Shown here: positions 52,523 through 61,280 of the stretch, piece after piece
Layout: each line of letters begins with the position of its first letter
How positions within the stretch are numbered: position 1 is the first letter of the stretch
Assembly (NCBI GenBank): GCA_964545855.1
Contig: CAZJHD010000003.1
Location: 62,001-126,000 of the forward strand
Source: CAZJHD01 sp964545855
GTDB taxonomy: Bacteria > Planctomycetota > UBA1135 > JACQFD01
Length of the DNA stretch: 64,000 nucleotides
Reading direction: 5' to 3'
Program-made: the position numbers and the translations under genes
Notes under the pieces: generated by a model
The model's input: the letters and a program-made list of their open reading frames with translations, nothing else
What the model was told of the DNA's origin: nothing
Databases searched by the model: none

Positions 52523-54241
52523 GTGCAGCCGACTCCGCCGAAGGACCCCACGTCGCGCGCGAGCCTCGCGACAGGATCTCCATCGCACGCCGAGCGCGGC
52601 GAGGAGCCGTCGCGTCTGACGGAGCGCACGCTCGTCGTCGCTGGCAGCACGGCGCTCTCGCGCGTGCTCGGCTACGTGCGCGACTCGGCGCTGGGCGCGC
52701 TCCTCGGGTCGAGCCCGACCTACTCGGCGCTCCGCCTCGCGTTCAACATCCCGAACTTCGCGCGGAGGCTCCTCGGCGAGGGCGCGCTCACGGCCGCGTT
52801 CCTCCCCATGTTCAGCCGGGTGCATCGCGCCGAGGGCGCCGACGCCGCGCGCGGCCTCGTCGCCGTGGTGGGCGGCGCGCAGCTCGCGGTCCTCTCGCTC
52901 CTCGCGATGGCCGGCCTCGCGACGTGCCTTCTGCTGCCGCCCTCGGCGATCGCGTCGATCCTCCTGGAGGAGCCCGAGCGCGCCCCGTTGCTGCTGCGCT
53001 ACCTGGCCATCCTGATTCCCTACGTCGTGCCGGTGTGCCTCTACGCATTCGCCATGGCGATCCTGAATGCGCGGGGACGATTCTTCCTCCCCGCCATCGC
53101 GCCGTTCCTCCAGAACGTCGTCGCCCTCGCGTCCTTCGTCGTCGCCTGGGGCGTCGCCGCCGACTTCCGAGACCCGCGCGGCCTCGGCCCCGCGGAGCTC
53201 GACCGTGCCGCGCGCATCGTCGCCGTCGGATTCCTCCTGGGAGGAGTCGCCATGTTCCTCCTGCAGGTGCCCGCCCTCACGGCGGAGCGGATGCTGACGT
53301 GGCCGCGCGTGCGCGTCTCCCACCCGGCGTTTCGCGAATTCCTCGGGCGCTTCCTTCCCGTGGCTCTGAGCATCGGCGTGGTGCAAGTGAGCGTGCTCGC
53401 CGCCGGCTTCCTGGCGTTCGCCATCCTCGGAGACGGAGGGAACGTGCACCTCGACTACGCCGCGCGCATCTTCCAGCTCCCCCAGGGGCTCGTCGGCGCA
53501 GCGGTGGCAACGGCCGCCTTCCCCCAGCTGGCGCGGAGCTGGGACGCTGGCCGACTCGACGAGGTGTCGACGGAGCTGCGTCGCGCCCTCGGTCTCGCGA
53601 CCATCCTCGGCGCGCCGGCCGCCGCGGGGCTCCTCGTGCTCGCGCTCCCGACGACGACCGTTCTCTACGGCTACGGCGCCTTCGACGCGCGGGCCTGCGC
53701 GGAGACGGCGAACGCGCTCGTGGCGTTCTCCCTCTCGATCCCGTTCCTCACGGCCGTGCCGGTGCTCGCGAGGATCTACTTCGCGGCGGGGGACACGAAG
53801 ACGCCGAGTCTCATCGCGCTCGGTCTCGTCGCCTTCGATCTGAGCGCCGCCTACGTCTTCGGCCGAACCTTCGGCGTCGCCGGCATCGCGTCGGCCACGA
53901 CGGTGACGGCCGTCCTCAACTGCGGATTGCTCGTCCTCCTGCTCCGGCGCCACCGGATTCCGTCCCTCGGCGACTTCCGCGGCCGTCTCGTGCGCCTCCT
54001 CGTCGTCGGCGTCGCGTGCGGTGTCGCCGCCTGGGTGGCGCGGCTCGCCGCGGAACGGGTGCTCGAGGGCTTCGCGCTGCCGCCGCGCCTCCTCGTCGCC
54101 GCGACGCTCGTGGCGGGGATCGTCGCGGGATTCGGAGCCGTCGTGCTCGCCGCGCGCCTGCTCGGTCTCGACGAGCTCGCCCAGGTCTGGGCGGTCCTGC
54201 GGCAGCGCCGGCGCGGCGCGCGCGGCCGCGATTCCGCCTGA
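52523..54241 (+). CDS. murJ: Lipid II flippase MurJ
   Basis: Flips the peptidoglycan precursor lipid II across the membrane; the organism therefore probably makes peptidoglycan, which fits dapF. 572 residues with ~14 hydrophobic helices. Family blocks are AGSTALSRVLGYVRDSALGALLG, FNIPNFARRLLGEGALTAAFLPMF and RIFQLPQGLVGAAVATAAFPQL. The N-terminal ~30 residues are polar. Start is GTG 52523, although GTG starts are common here. It is preceded by the divergent exported-protein gene. Confidence 0.93.
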   Translation: MQPTPPKDPTSRASLATGSPSHAERGEEPSRLTERTLVVAGSTALSRVLGYVRDSALGALLGSSPTYSALRLAFNIPNFARRLLGEGALTAAFLPMFSRVHRAEGADAARGLVAVVGGAQLAVLSLLAMAGLATCLLLPPSAIASILLEEPERAPLLLRYLAILIPYVVPVCLYAFAMAILNARGRFFLPAIAPFLQNVVALASFVVAWGVAADFRDPRGLGPAELDRAARIVAVGFLLGGVAMFLLQVPALTAERMLTWPRVRVSHPAFREFLGRFLPVALSIGVVQVSVLAAGFLAFAILGDGGNVHLDYAARIFQLPQGLVGAAVATAAFPQLARSWDAGRLDEVSTELRRALGLATILGAPAAAGLLVLALPTTTVLYGYGAFDARACAETANALVAFSLSIPFLTAVPVLARIYFAAGDTKTPSLIALGLVAFDLSAAYVFGRTFGVAGIASATTVTAVLNCGLLVLLLRRHRIPSLGDFRGRLVRLLVVGVACGVAAWVARLAAERVLEGFALPPRLLVAATLVAGIVAGFGAVVLAARLLGLDELAQVWAVLRQRRRGARGRDSA

Positions 54242-54345
54242 GATCGAGGCGCCTCACCGGGCCTCTTCGCTCGCGCGACGTCGCGTTCGGAAAATCGGCT
54301 GGCGCCGTTCGACGCCCACTACCTAGAGTGGTCGCCTCGCGAATT

Positions 54346-54374
54346 GCCCCCCGAAATCCACAAGATGTGGGGGC
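54346..54374 (+). promoter_or_regulatory. Hairpins over the nrdJ ribosome-binding region
   Basis: GCCCCC (54346-54351) can pair with GGGGGC (54369-54374), and inside it CCACA (54358-54362) with TGTGG (54366-54370) around AGA. These alternatives would hide the G-rich sequence that is 3 nt before the TTG 54378. A further repeat CCACT/AGTGG lies at 54316-54331. A translational or transcriptional control of nrdJ is inferred. I saw no cobalamin-riboswitch B12 box. Confidence 0.35.
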
Positions 54375-54377
54375 CTC

Positions 54378-56891
54378 TTGAGCGACGCGAAGTACACCCC
54401 GATCGATTCGGAGGACGGCCCGATGGAACCGAAAACGGAGGCGCGCACCCCCCGCGGGAGCGCCAAGGTCACGACGACTGGCGCGAGCGCTCGTCCTCCC
54501 CGCAGCGACGCGGAGGCAGGCTCGAAGATCTTCTCGACCCTCCCCGACCCCGACCTTCGGCCGAACGCCCTGAAGGTCCTCGCCGCCCGCTACCTGAAGA
54601 AGGACGAGAAGGGCAAGCCCTGCGAGACGCCGAAGGACCTCTTCTGGCGCGTCGCCTCCACGATCGCGGCCGCCGAGCGCAGCTTCCCGGCCTGCACTCC
54701 CGAGCGCGTCGAGCAGTGGGCGCGGACCTTCTACGACCTGATGGCGACGGGCACCTACCAGCCGAACTCGCCCACGCTGATGAACGCGGGGCGCGAGATG
54801 GGGATGCTCAGCGCCTGCTTCGTCCTCCCGGTGGAGGACTCGATCGAAGGGATCTTCTCCTCGATCAAGGCGACGGCGCTCATCCAGAAGGCGGGCGGCG
54901 GGACCGGCTTCGACTTCTCGCGCCTGCGCCCCCGGGGCGACTTCGTGCGCTCGTCGGGCGGCACGACCGAGGGGCCGCTCTCGTTCATCCAGGTCTTCTC
55001 GGCGGCGACGAACGCCATCCAGCAGGGCGCGTTCCGCCGCGGCGCCAACATGGGGATGCTGCGCGTCGACCATCCGGACGTGCTCGGCTTCATCACCATC
55101 AAGGACGACCTGACGAAGCTCACGAACTACAACATCTCGATCAGCGTCACGGACGAGTACATCAGCCAGCTCCGCGCGGATCGCACGGCCCCGCACAAGC
55201 TCCTGAATCCCCGCACGGGCGAGAGAACGCCGCTCACGCGTCCCGACGGAACGCCCGTCTCGGTCGGCGAGATCTGGGATCTCATCATCGAGCACGCGTG
55301 GCGGACCGGAGAGCCGGGCGTGATCTTCATCGATCGGATCAACGCCACGAATCCGACGCTCCACATCGGTCGGATGGAGGCCACGAATCCCTGCGGCGAG
55401 CAGCCGCTGCTCCCCTACGAGGCCTGCAACCTCGGATCGATCAACGTCGCGAAGTTCGTCCGCCGCGAGAACGGACGGCCGTACCTCGACGAGACGTCGC
55501 TGCGCGACTGCGTGCGGAAGTGCGTCCGCTTCCTCGACAACGTCGTCGAGGTGAACAACTACCCGCTCCCCGAGATCCGAGAGATGTGCCTCGGTAATCG
55601 GAAGATCGGGCTCGGCGTGATGGGAATCGCGGATGCGCTCTACGAGATGGGGCTCTCCTACTGCTCCGACGAAGGCGTCGCCTTCGGAGAGCGCGTCATG
55701 AAGATCCTCAACGACGAGTCGCACGACGCGTCGGAGGCTCTCGCCGTGGAGCGCGGCTGCTTCCCCTTCTGGCCCGGCAGCTCGTGGCAGAAGCAGGGGC
55801 GCAAGATGCGCAACGCCTGCTCCACGACCGTCGCGCCCACGGGGACGATCTCGATCATCGCCAACTGCTCCGGAGGCATCGAGCCGCTCTTCTCGCTCGC
55901 GTTCTTCCGCCAGGTGCTCGACGGCGCGCGGCTCCCGGAGGTGCATGAGGCGTTCCTCCGAGTCGCCAAGGAGCGCGGCTTCTATTCGGAGGGACTCATC
56001 GAGCGCATCGCCGAGGCGGGCTCGATCCAGGGGTTCGACGAGATCCCCGAGGACGTGCGCAAGGTCTACATCAGCGCGCACGACGTGGAGCCCGAGTGGC
56101 ACATGCGGATGCAGGCGGCGTTCCAGAAGCACTGCGATGCCAGCATCTCGAAGACCATCAACTTCGCGCACGAGGCGTCGGTCGAGGACGTGCGCCGCAT
56201 CTACGAGATGGCGATCGATCTCGACGTGAAGGGCGTCACCGTCTACCGCGACGGCTGCCGCGACCTCCAGCCGATGGCGCTGTCGTCGACGAAGCACGTC
56301 GTCGCCGGCGCGGCTCCGGTCGCGAGTGTCACGACGGCGCCCGTCGCGCCGGCCGTTGGGCTCACGCCCGTGCGCCTGCCGGAGATCATGCCGAGCCTCC
56401 GCGTCCGGCAGATGACGCCCTTCGGCAACATGCACGTGAAGATCGCCGTGGATGCGCGCGCGGAGCAGGAGCTCGAGGTGTTCGCCCAGCTCGGAAAGGG
56501 CGGCGACATCGCGAACTCCGACCTCGAAGCCATCTGCCGGATGATCTCGCTCTTCCTGCGATGCAACGGAACGCTCGAGATGGTGATGAGCCAGCTCGAG
56601 GGGATCGGCTCGAGTCTCTCGATCCCGAGCCGCGACGGACGGATCCTGTCCCTCGCCGACGGGCTCGCGAAGGCGCTCGGGCGCTATCTCGCGGCGAAGA
56701 GGAAGTTCGGGCTGCGTGCGCTGCTGCTCGGCGAGGTCGATCCGGCGGATCTCGCGGCGGGAACGGGAACGCCCGGTCCTTCGACGAGCGCGAAGACGGC
56801 CTTCAAAGTGAAGTGTCCGGCCTGCAGCTTCGACCTGACGTTCGCGGAAGGGTGCGCCAAGTGCCATTCCTGCGGCTTCAGCCAGTGCTGA
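54378..56891 (+). CDS. nrdJ: Vitamin B12-dependent ribonucleotide reductase
   Basis: Reduces ribonucleotides to deoxyribonucleotides with adenosylcobalamin, with no oxygen requirement. 837 residues. QPNSPTLMNAGREMGMLSACFVLPV begins the catalytic barrel, NPCGEQPLLPYEACNLGSINV holds the radical and redox Cys-Glu, and APTGTISIIANCSGGIEPLF is diagnostic. The C-terminus CPACSFDLTFAEGCAKCHSCGFSQC is the zinc ribbon/redox tail of NrdJ. The start is TTG 54378; ATG 54423 (MEPKTEART) is an alternative. No nrdAB or nrdD is in the window, so it may be the only enzyme of its kind. A strong terminator follows. Confidence 0.93.
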   Translation: MSDAKYTPIDSEDGPMEPKTEARTPRGSAKVTTTGASARPPRSDAEAGSKIFSTLPDPDLRPNALKVLAARYLKKDEKGKPCETPKDLFWRVASTIAAAERSFPACTPERVEQWARTFYDLMATGTYQPNSPTLMNAGREMGMLSACFVLPVEDSIEGIFSSIKATALIQKAGGGTGFDFSRLRPRGDFVRSSGGTTEGPLSFIQVFSAATNAIQQGAFRRGANMGMLRVDHPDVLGFITIKDDLTKLTNYNISISVTDEYISQLRADRTAPHKLLNPRTGERTPLTRPDGTPVSVGEIWDLIIEHAWRTGEPGVIFIDRINATNPTLHIGRMEATNPCGEQPLLPYEACNLGSINVAKFVRRENGRPYLDETSLRDCVRKCVRFLDNVVEVNNYPLPEIREMCLGNRKIGLGVMGIADALYEMGLSYCSDEGVAFGERVMKILNDESHDASEALAVERGCFPFWPGSSWQKQGRKMRNACSTTVAPTGTISIIANCSGGIEPLFSLAFFRQVLDGARLPEVHEAFLRVAKERGFYSEGLIERIAEAGSIQGFDEIPEDVRKVYISAHDVEPEWHMRMQAAFQKHCDASISKTINFAHEASVEDVRRIYEMAIDLDVKGVTVYRDGCRDLQPMALSSTKHVVAGAAPVASVTTAPVAPAVGLTPVRLPEIMPSLRVRQMTPFGNMHVKIAVDARAEQELEVFAQLGKGGDIANSDLEAICRMISLFLRCNGTLEMVMSQLEGIGSSLSIPSRDGRILSLADGLAKALGRYLAAKRKFGLRALLLGEVDPADLAAGTGTPGPSTSAKTAFKVKCPACSFDLTFAEGCAKCHSCGFSQC

Positions 56892-56910
56892 GCGCGGAGG
56901 GCCCACCACC

Positions 56911-57000
56911 ATGTCGCGACGAAGACTGCGCCGTCACGTTCGCCGCCGCGTCCTCCGGCAGAGACGCGTCACTCGGATCGTGAAGCGACGGACGCGCTGA
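56911..57000 (+). CDS. Arginine-rich 29-residue mini-ORF
   Basis: Runs from ATG 56911 to TGA 57000 with GGAGG 10 nt upstream. About half its 29 residues are Arg (begins MSRRRLRRHVRRRVLRQRR), with no acidic residue. It lies 19 bp after nrdJ and ends just before the terminator at 57033-57067, so it would be co-transcribed. A small basic nucleic-acid-binding peptide is possible; chance is not excluded. Confidence 0.4.
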   Translation: MSRRRLRRHVRRRVLRQRRVTRIVKRRTR

Positions 57001-57032
57001 CGGCGTCACCGATCCACGACGATCCGCGCCCA

Positions 57033-57067
57033 GGGGGGCGCTTCGGCTCGCAGCCGGAGCGCCCCCC
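57033..57067 (+). terminator. Strong 16-bp terminator hairpin
   Basis: GGGGGGCGCTTCGGCT (57033-57048), loop CGC, and AGCCGGAGCGCCCCCC (57052-57067) form 15 Watson-Crick pairs and one G-U wobble. It ends the nrdJ transcript. No T-tract follows. The rest of the gap to 57198 contains only a short A/T-richer stretch near 57140 that could hold the promoter of the next gene. Confidence 0.8.
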
Positions 57068-57198
57068 GCGCGTTCGGGGAGGCGTTCCGGATCGTTCGCG
57101 GCCCGCGTCGGCGCCGCTTGACCGCGAGCGCCGATCACGATATTGCGACTCATTCGCAACACGTGACTCCAGTCCTCTTCCACGCGGGACGCCCCTCC

Positions 57199-58794
57199 AT
57201 GCGCTCGACGCTCGTTGCCTCCATCGCCTTCGCGGCTCTCCTCGCCCCGGGCCTCGCCGCCCAGGTCCACCAGATCCACCCGTTCCAGAAGACCGACGAC
57301 CTGATCGTCGGAGACAGCTTCGGAGGAATCGTGCTTCGTTGCCACGACGCGAACGGCGACGGCGACTATCAGGACGCCGGCGAGGTCTCCGTGTTCTTCG
57401 ACCCCGCCGTGGCGCTCGATCCCACGACGGGCCTGCCCTACGGCTCCGCGTCCCTCGGGAATCCGAACGGCCTCACTCTCGACATGCAGGGCTGGATCTA
57501 CGTGTCCGATCCGGGCACCACGCGGAAGATCTTCCGGCTGAAGGATCTCGACGGCGATGGAGATGCCAACGACGCGGGGGAGTCGACGATCTTCTTCAGC
57601 GAGGCGAACGCGGCGGGTCTGACGAGTTTCTCCCTCTGGTGCCCCGTGGCGGACGCGAACGGGGTCCTCCACGTGAGCGCCGCGGGCCAGGGCTCCGGTG
57701 CGACCGGGACGGACCGCGTCTTCCGGCTCGTCGACCTGAACGGCGACGGAGATGCGAACGACGCGGGAGAGCACGCGGTCGTCTTCGACCGCGAGACGAG
57801 CCTCCTCGCCGGCAATCCGTCCATCGACTCGCCCGCATGGATCGCGACGCTCCCCGACGGCTCGCTCTACCTCACGAACGGCTTCATCTCGAACCAGGGC
57901 CTGTGGCGCCTGCGGGACCTCGATCTGGACGGAGACTTCAACGACGCCGGCGAGGTCACGAGCATCTACTCCGGAGCGAACGGGAACCCGCCTCCGAAGT
58001 TCGTCTGGTGCGCGCGCTTCGCGCAGAACGGCCGGCTCTACGTCTACAGCCAGACGGACAAGCGCGTGCTCTGCGCCATCGACGCCAACCGCGACGGCCT
58101 CTACGACGGCGCGAGCGAGGCCTTCGTGTTCGCGTCGAGCGGAGACGGCGGTTTCGTTCTCAGCTCCGCCTTCAACTTCGACGTCCGCGGCGACGGGGCC
58201 ATCTGCGTCGGCGACACGGGCGGCTCGGGCAACAACAAGATCGTCGCGTATCGAGACGGCGACGGTGACGGCGTGGCGAGCGGCCCCGGCGAGCAGTCGG
58301 TGATCGTCGCGTTCTCGACGACCGCGTTCGCGAGCGCCAAGCCGCGCTCGCTCCTCTTCCTCCCGGCGCCCACGGCCGTCGTCGGCGCGGGCTGCATGTC
58401 GTCGGCCGGGAGCCCCCTCGCGCTCTCGATTCCTCCCACCGCGGGCCTGTCGAAGCTCGGCAACGCCGCGTTCCAGATGACGATCTCCTCCGGACCCGCC
58501 TCGGCGCCCGCCGGGCTCTTCTACTCCGACGCGGTCTCGCCGATCCCGCTCGCGACGCTCGCGCCGGGAGCGGCCGAGCCCACCTGCCTCCTGCAGACCG
58601 ACATCCTCTCGTCGGAGTTCAACGCGATCGCCGTCCCCGCCTTGGACGGAAGCGGCTCGGTCACCTTCGCGCTGCCGATCCCGCCGAGCCCCCACCTCGG
58701 TGGAAAGACCTTCGTCGTGCAAGCGCTCGTGCTCGACGGCGCGGGACCGTTCCCGCTCGTTCTCTCGAACGCGGTCGCGATCCCGATGCTGTGA
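57199..58794 (+). CDS. Exported calcium-loop repeat protein
   Basis: 531 residues with a signal peptide (MRSTLVASIAFAALLAPGLAAQ). Six acidic loops of the DxDxDG or DxNxDG type start at about residues 50, 116, 179, 240, 295 and 353; four are followed by NDAGE or QDAGE. These are EF-hand/dockerin-like calcium loops between propeller-like strands (WIYVSDPG, SLYLTNGF, RLYVYSQT). The C-terminal ~140 residues (GAGCMSSAGSPLALSIPPTAG onward) form a Gly/Pro-rich module I associate with exported proteins of deep planctomycetes. Role unknown. The ATG fits the signal peptide. Confidence 0.75.
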   Translation: MRSTLVASIAFAALLAPGLAAQVHQIHPFQKTDDLIVGDSFGGIVLRCHDANGDGDYQDAGEVSVFFDPAVALDPTTGLPYGSASLGNPNGLTLDMQGWIYVSDPGTTRKIFRLKDLDGDGDANDAGESTIFFSEANAAGLTSFSLWCPVADANGVLHVSAAGQGSGATGTDRVFRLVDLNGDGDANDAGEHAVVFDRETSLLAGNPSIDSPAWIATLPDGSLYLTNGFISNQGLWRLRDLDLDGDFNDAGEVTSIYSGANGNPPPKFVWCARFAQNGRLYVYSQTDKRVLCAIDANRDGLYDGASEAFVFASSGDGGFVLSSAFNFDVRGDGAICVGDTGGSGNNKIVAYRDGDGDGVASGPGEQSVIVAFSTTAFASAKPRSLLFLPAPTAVVGAGCMSSAGSPLALSIPPTAGLSKLGNAAFQMTISSGPASAPAGLFYSDAVSPIPLATLAPGAAEPTCLLQTDILSSEFNAIAVPALDGSGSVTFALPIPPSPHLGGKTFVVQALVLDGAGPFPLVLSNAVAIPML

Positions 58795-58891
58795 TCGGCC
58801 GCGGCGGAGCGGGCGCCGGCGATCGGCAGGCGCCCGCCCGCGGGCGGCGACGCTCGACGTCGCTCGGTCGGGTCGCCATCGTGCTCGCTCC

Positions 58892-60412
58892 ATGGCGACG
58901 CCCGCCCCCCGCGTTTCCGAAGGCAAACGCCTCGCAGCCCTCCTCGAGGCACAGCTCCTCGCCGACTTCTTCGCGGGACCGGGCGGGCGCGCGGGCTCGT
59001 CGCTCGCGACGGGAGCTCTCATCCAGGCGGTCTCCGCCCTCGCGGTGGGCAGCCTCCTGTACCTCGGGCTCGCGCCGTTCCCCTTCCTCGTGGCGGGGTT
59101 CGCCTTCGTCGGCGTCGTCACGGTCCTCGTGGTCGGCCCGGAGACCTCCGATCTCCTGCGCAACTCCGCGGAACCGACCGTCGGCGCCCTTCCCTGCGCG
59201 CGGCGGACGCTGCGGCTCGCGGGCGTCCTGCGGGCGGCTCTCTACCTCGTGCTGGCGACGGCGGGCGCGGCGATCCCGATCTCCGTGCTCGCCGGCGCCG
59301 CGGGCGGGAGCGCCTGGCTCGGTGTCGCCACCTTCGGCGCGGCCCTCCACCAGTCGTTCTTCTTCGCCGCGGCGACGGCCGGCCTCGAGTCGCTCCTCGC
59401 GCGACACCCCGTGACGGCGCGGCTCCGCGCGCTCGTCTCCTTCGCCGTCGGCGTGCTCCTCGTGGGCGCGGTCTTCCTCGGCATCCGTCCGCTGCCGGAG
59501 ATCGCCCGGCTCGTCGAAGACCTCGGCCCGGTGCTCCTCTTCTTCCCGCCGGCATGGTTCGCGACAGAGGCGCTCGCGATCTCCGGCGCGGCTCCGGCGC
59601 CGCCGGAGCTGGTCGCCGCCGCGGCCGCGGGAACGATCGTGGCGATCCTCCTCGGGTCCGTGGCGGCCTTCGGTCCGCTCGCGGCCGCCGCGGCACCCGC
59701 GCGCGGGGCGGGCGTCGCCCGGCGGGCGTTCGCGCGCGCTTTCGTCCGCCCGTCCGAGCGCGCGACCTTCGACTTCACGCTCGACACGCTCCCCCGCGAA
59801 GGCGAACGCGCTCTGCGCGCGGGACCGATCTTCGCGTTCCCCGCCGCGCTCCTCCTGGTGGGAGCGACGCTCGACGATCCCGACGAGCGCGGGCTCTTCG
59901 TGCACCTGCTGCTCTTCGTCGCGAGCGCCTACCTGCCGGCCGCGATCCATCTCCTCGCCCATTCGCCGCACGCGGCGGCGCGCTGGATCTTCGACGTCGC
60001 TCCCCTGCGCCATCCCGAGTCGCTCCGCGCCGGCGTCCGGAAGGCGACGCTCCTCGCGACGGCGATCCCGCTCGTCTGCACCCTGGAGGTCGCGGACGTC
60101 CTGGTCCGGGGTCCCGCGACCGCGGCGTTGCACGCACCGATCGTTCTCCTCGTGGCGATGCTCGTCGTCGATCGCGCCGTCGGGCAGCTCGCGGATCCCT
60201 TCCCCTTCGGCGAGACCTCCGGCCGGCTCCAGGGCGTCGCGGGCGAGGGCGCCATCGGCCTCGGCTTCGGCCTCACGCTCTTCGGATTCGTCGAGCACAC
60301 GATCGTGCGCGGCCCGGGAACGGCGGCGCTCGTCGCCGCGCCCCTCGCCGCCCTCGTGATCGGCCTTCCGGTCCTGCGACGTCGAGATGGCGGAGCGGCG
60401 GTGCCGGCATGA
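58892..60412 (+). CDS. Polytopic membrane protein of unknown function
   Basis: 506 residues with about ten to twelve hydrophobic helices spread along the whole length (ATGALIQAVSALAVGSLLYLGLA, VLRAALYLVLATAGAAIPISVLAG, LVSFAVGVLLVGAVFLG, FAFPAALLLVGATL). No motif identifies it; the pattern resembles ABC-2-type permeases but that is a guess. ATG 58892 gives a soluble N-terminus before the first helix. Its stop overlaps a 58-residue gene as ATGA, so they may work together. Confidence 0.6.
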   Translation: MATPAPRVSEGKRLAALLEAQLLADFFAGPGGRAGSSLATGALIQAVSALAVGSLLYLGLAPFPFLVAGFAFVGVVTVLVVGPETSDLLRNSAEPTVGALPCARRTLRLAGVLRAALYLVLATAGAAIPISVLAGAAGGSAWLGVATFGAALHQSFFFAAATAGLESLLARHPVTARLRALVSFAVGVLLVGAVFLGIRPLPEIARLVEDLGPVLLFFPPAWFATEALAISGAAPAPPELVAAAAAGTIVAILLGSVAAFGPLAAAAAPARGAGVARRAFARAFVRPSERATFDFTLDTLPREGERALRAGPIFAFPAALLLVGATLDDPDERGLFVHLLLFVASAYLPAAIHLLAHSPHAAARWIFDVAPLRHPESLRAGVRKATLLATAIPLVCTLEVADVLVRGPATAALHAPIVLLVAMLVVDRAVGQLADPFPFGETSGRLQGVAGEGAIGLGFGLTLFGFVEHTIVRGPGTAALVAAPLAALVIGLPVLRRRDGGAAVPA

Positions 60413-60585
60413 CGGCCCGCGAATCCCCGCCGCGGCCTCGCTCGCTGCGACGCGAGATCTCCGCCCTCGGACTGCTCCTGCTCCTCGCGGCGGGCGCTTC
60501 CCTCGTCGTGGCTCGTGGCTGCGCGTCCGAGAGAGCGCAACACCTGCCGGCGCCGCCCGAGACCGCGCCCCACAAGGGCAGGTAG
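60409..60585 (+). CDS. Small single-helix membrane protein
   Basis: 58 residues: a basic N-terminus (MTARESPPRPRSLRREI), one helix (ALGLLLLLAAGASLVVARG), a Cys and a Pro-rich tail. It overlaps the preceding membrane-protein stop as ATGA (60409-60412), which is the main support for it being real. Topology with Lys/Arg at the N-side suggests the tail is outside. Function unknown. Confidence 0.5.
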   Translation: MTARESPPRPRSLRREISALGLLLLLAAGASLVVARGCASERAQHLPAPPETAPHKGR

Positions 60586-60724
60586 GCCCTTGCTCCCGCT
60601 CCGAGACCGGCGGTAGGCTCCTTCGTCCCTGAAAGTCCCGGAGATCCCGGGTGGGGCGGAGACGCGCCCCCCGACCCAGCGCGCCCGCCTCTCGATACGG
60701 TCGGATCCGTTCCAGGAGATCCCC

Positions 60725-61048
60725 ATGCAGGCGCATCCGGCGACGACTCGCGCGGACGAGCCCTCGAAGTCCCGCTTGGATCCGCGGACGACGATGCTCG
60801 AGGAGAGCCACGAAGAGAGGGAGGAGAGGATGGTCCAGGAACGATCGACCCCAGCCGGGAAACCGTCCCCGCTGGGAGCGACGGCCGCCGGTGGGAGCGG
60901 ATCGTCGAGCAGCGGTGCGGCGGCACAGCCGTCGAAGAGCAGCTGGGATCCTCTATGCGACACCGATCACTATCGGTGGGTGATCCCGTACGCGAAGGAC
61001 CCGCGAAGACTCGGAGCCGGACTGCGCGCCAAGGAAGAGCGTCGCTGA
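60725..61048 (+). CDS. Small disordered protein of unknown function
   Basis: 107 residues, hydrophilic, with a Ser/Gly/Ala-rich middle (SGSSSSGAAAQPSKSS) and a conserved-looking tail (WDPLCDTDHYRWVIPYAKDP). AGGAGA lies 7 nt before ATG 60725, the best ribosome site near it, so translation is likely. A TGA-centred hairpin CGTCGC/GCGACG (60040-region equivalents 61040-61045 and 61049-61054) spans its stop. No family recognised. Confidence 0.5.
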   Translation: MQAHPATTRADEPSKSRLDPRTTMLEESHEEREERMVQERSTPAGKPSPLGATAAGGSGSSSSGAAAQPSKSSWDPLCDTDHYRWVIPYAKDPRRLGAGLRAKEERR

Positions 61049-61140
61049 GCGACGAGTCGCGCGTCCAACGACGCAGGCGCGACCCGTGAATCGCCGCCCG
61101 CGATGAGGCGCATTCAGGCGGTCCGATTCGATCGCCGATA

Positions 61141-61215
61141 ACTCCCGCCGAGGGAGTTCGCGAACTCGAGAGTGCCGGCCGTGTCGCCGGCCGAGTCGCG
61201 CGCGCTCTCGAGTTC
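61141..61215 (+). promoter_or_regulatory. Mutually exclusive inverted repeats upstream of the HDOD gene
   Basis: Three stems share sequence. ACTCCC (61141-61146) pairs with GGGAGT (61152-61157). GAGTTCGCGAACTC (61154-61167) is a perfect 14-bp palindrome. GAACTCGAGAG (61162-61172) pairs with CTCTCGAGTTC (61205-61215), enclosing a GCCGGC/GCCGGC hairpin (61174-61191). Forming one blocks another, as in attenuators, or they may be repeated DNA operator half-sites (GAGTTC three times). It is the only structure in the 232-bp gap 61049-61280. Confidence 0.45.
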
Positions 61216-61280
61216 TCCGGAACGGTCGGCGGCGCCCGGCCCGGAGCCACGTGGGTTCGCGCACGAGGGAGAGTGGCACC

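Noticed and set aside
54242..54377. Cobalamin riboswitch upstream of nrdJ
   Set aside because: Looked for because NrdJ uses B12, but no B12-box-like sequence was seen in the short gap; only small hairpins.
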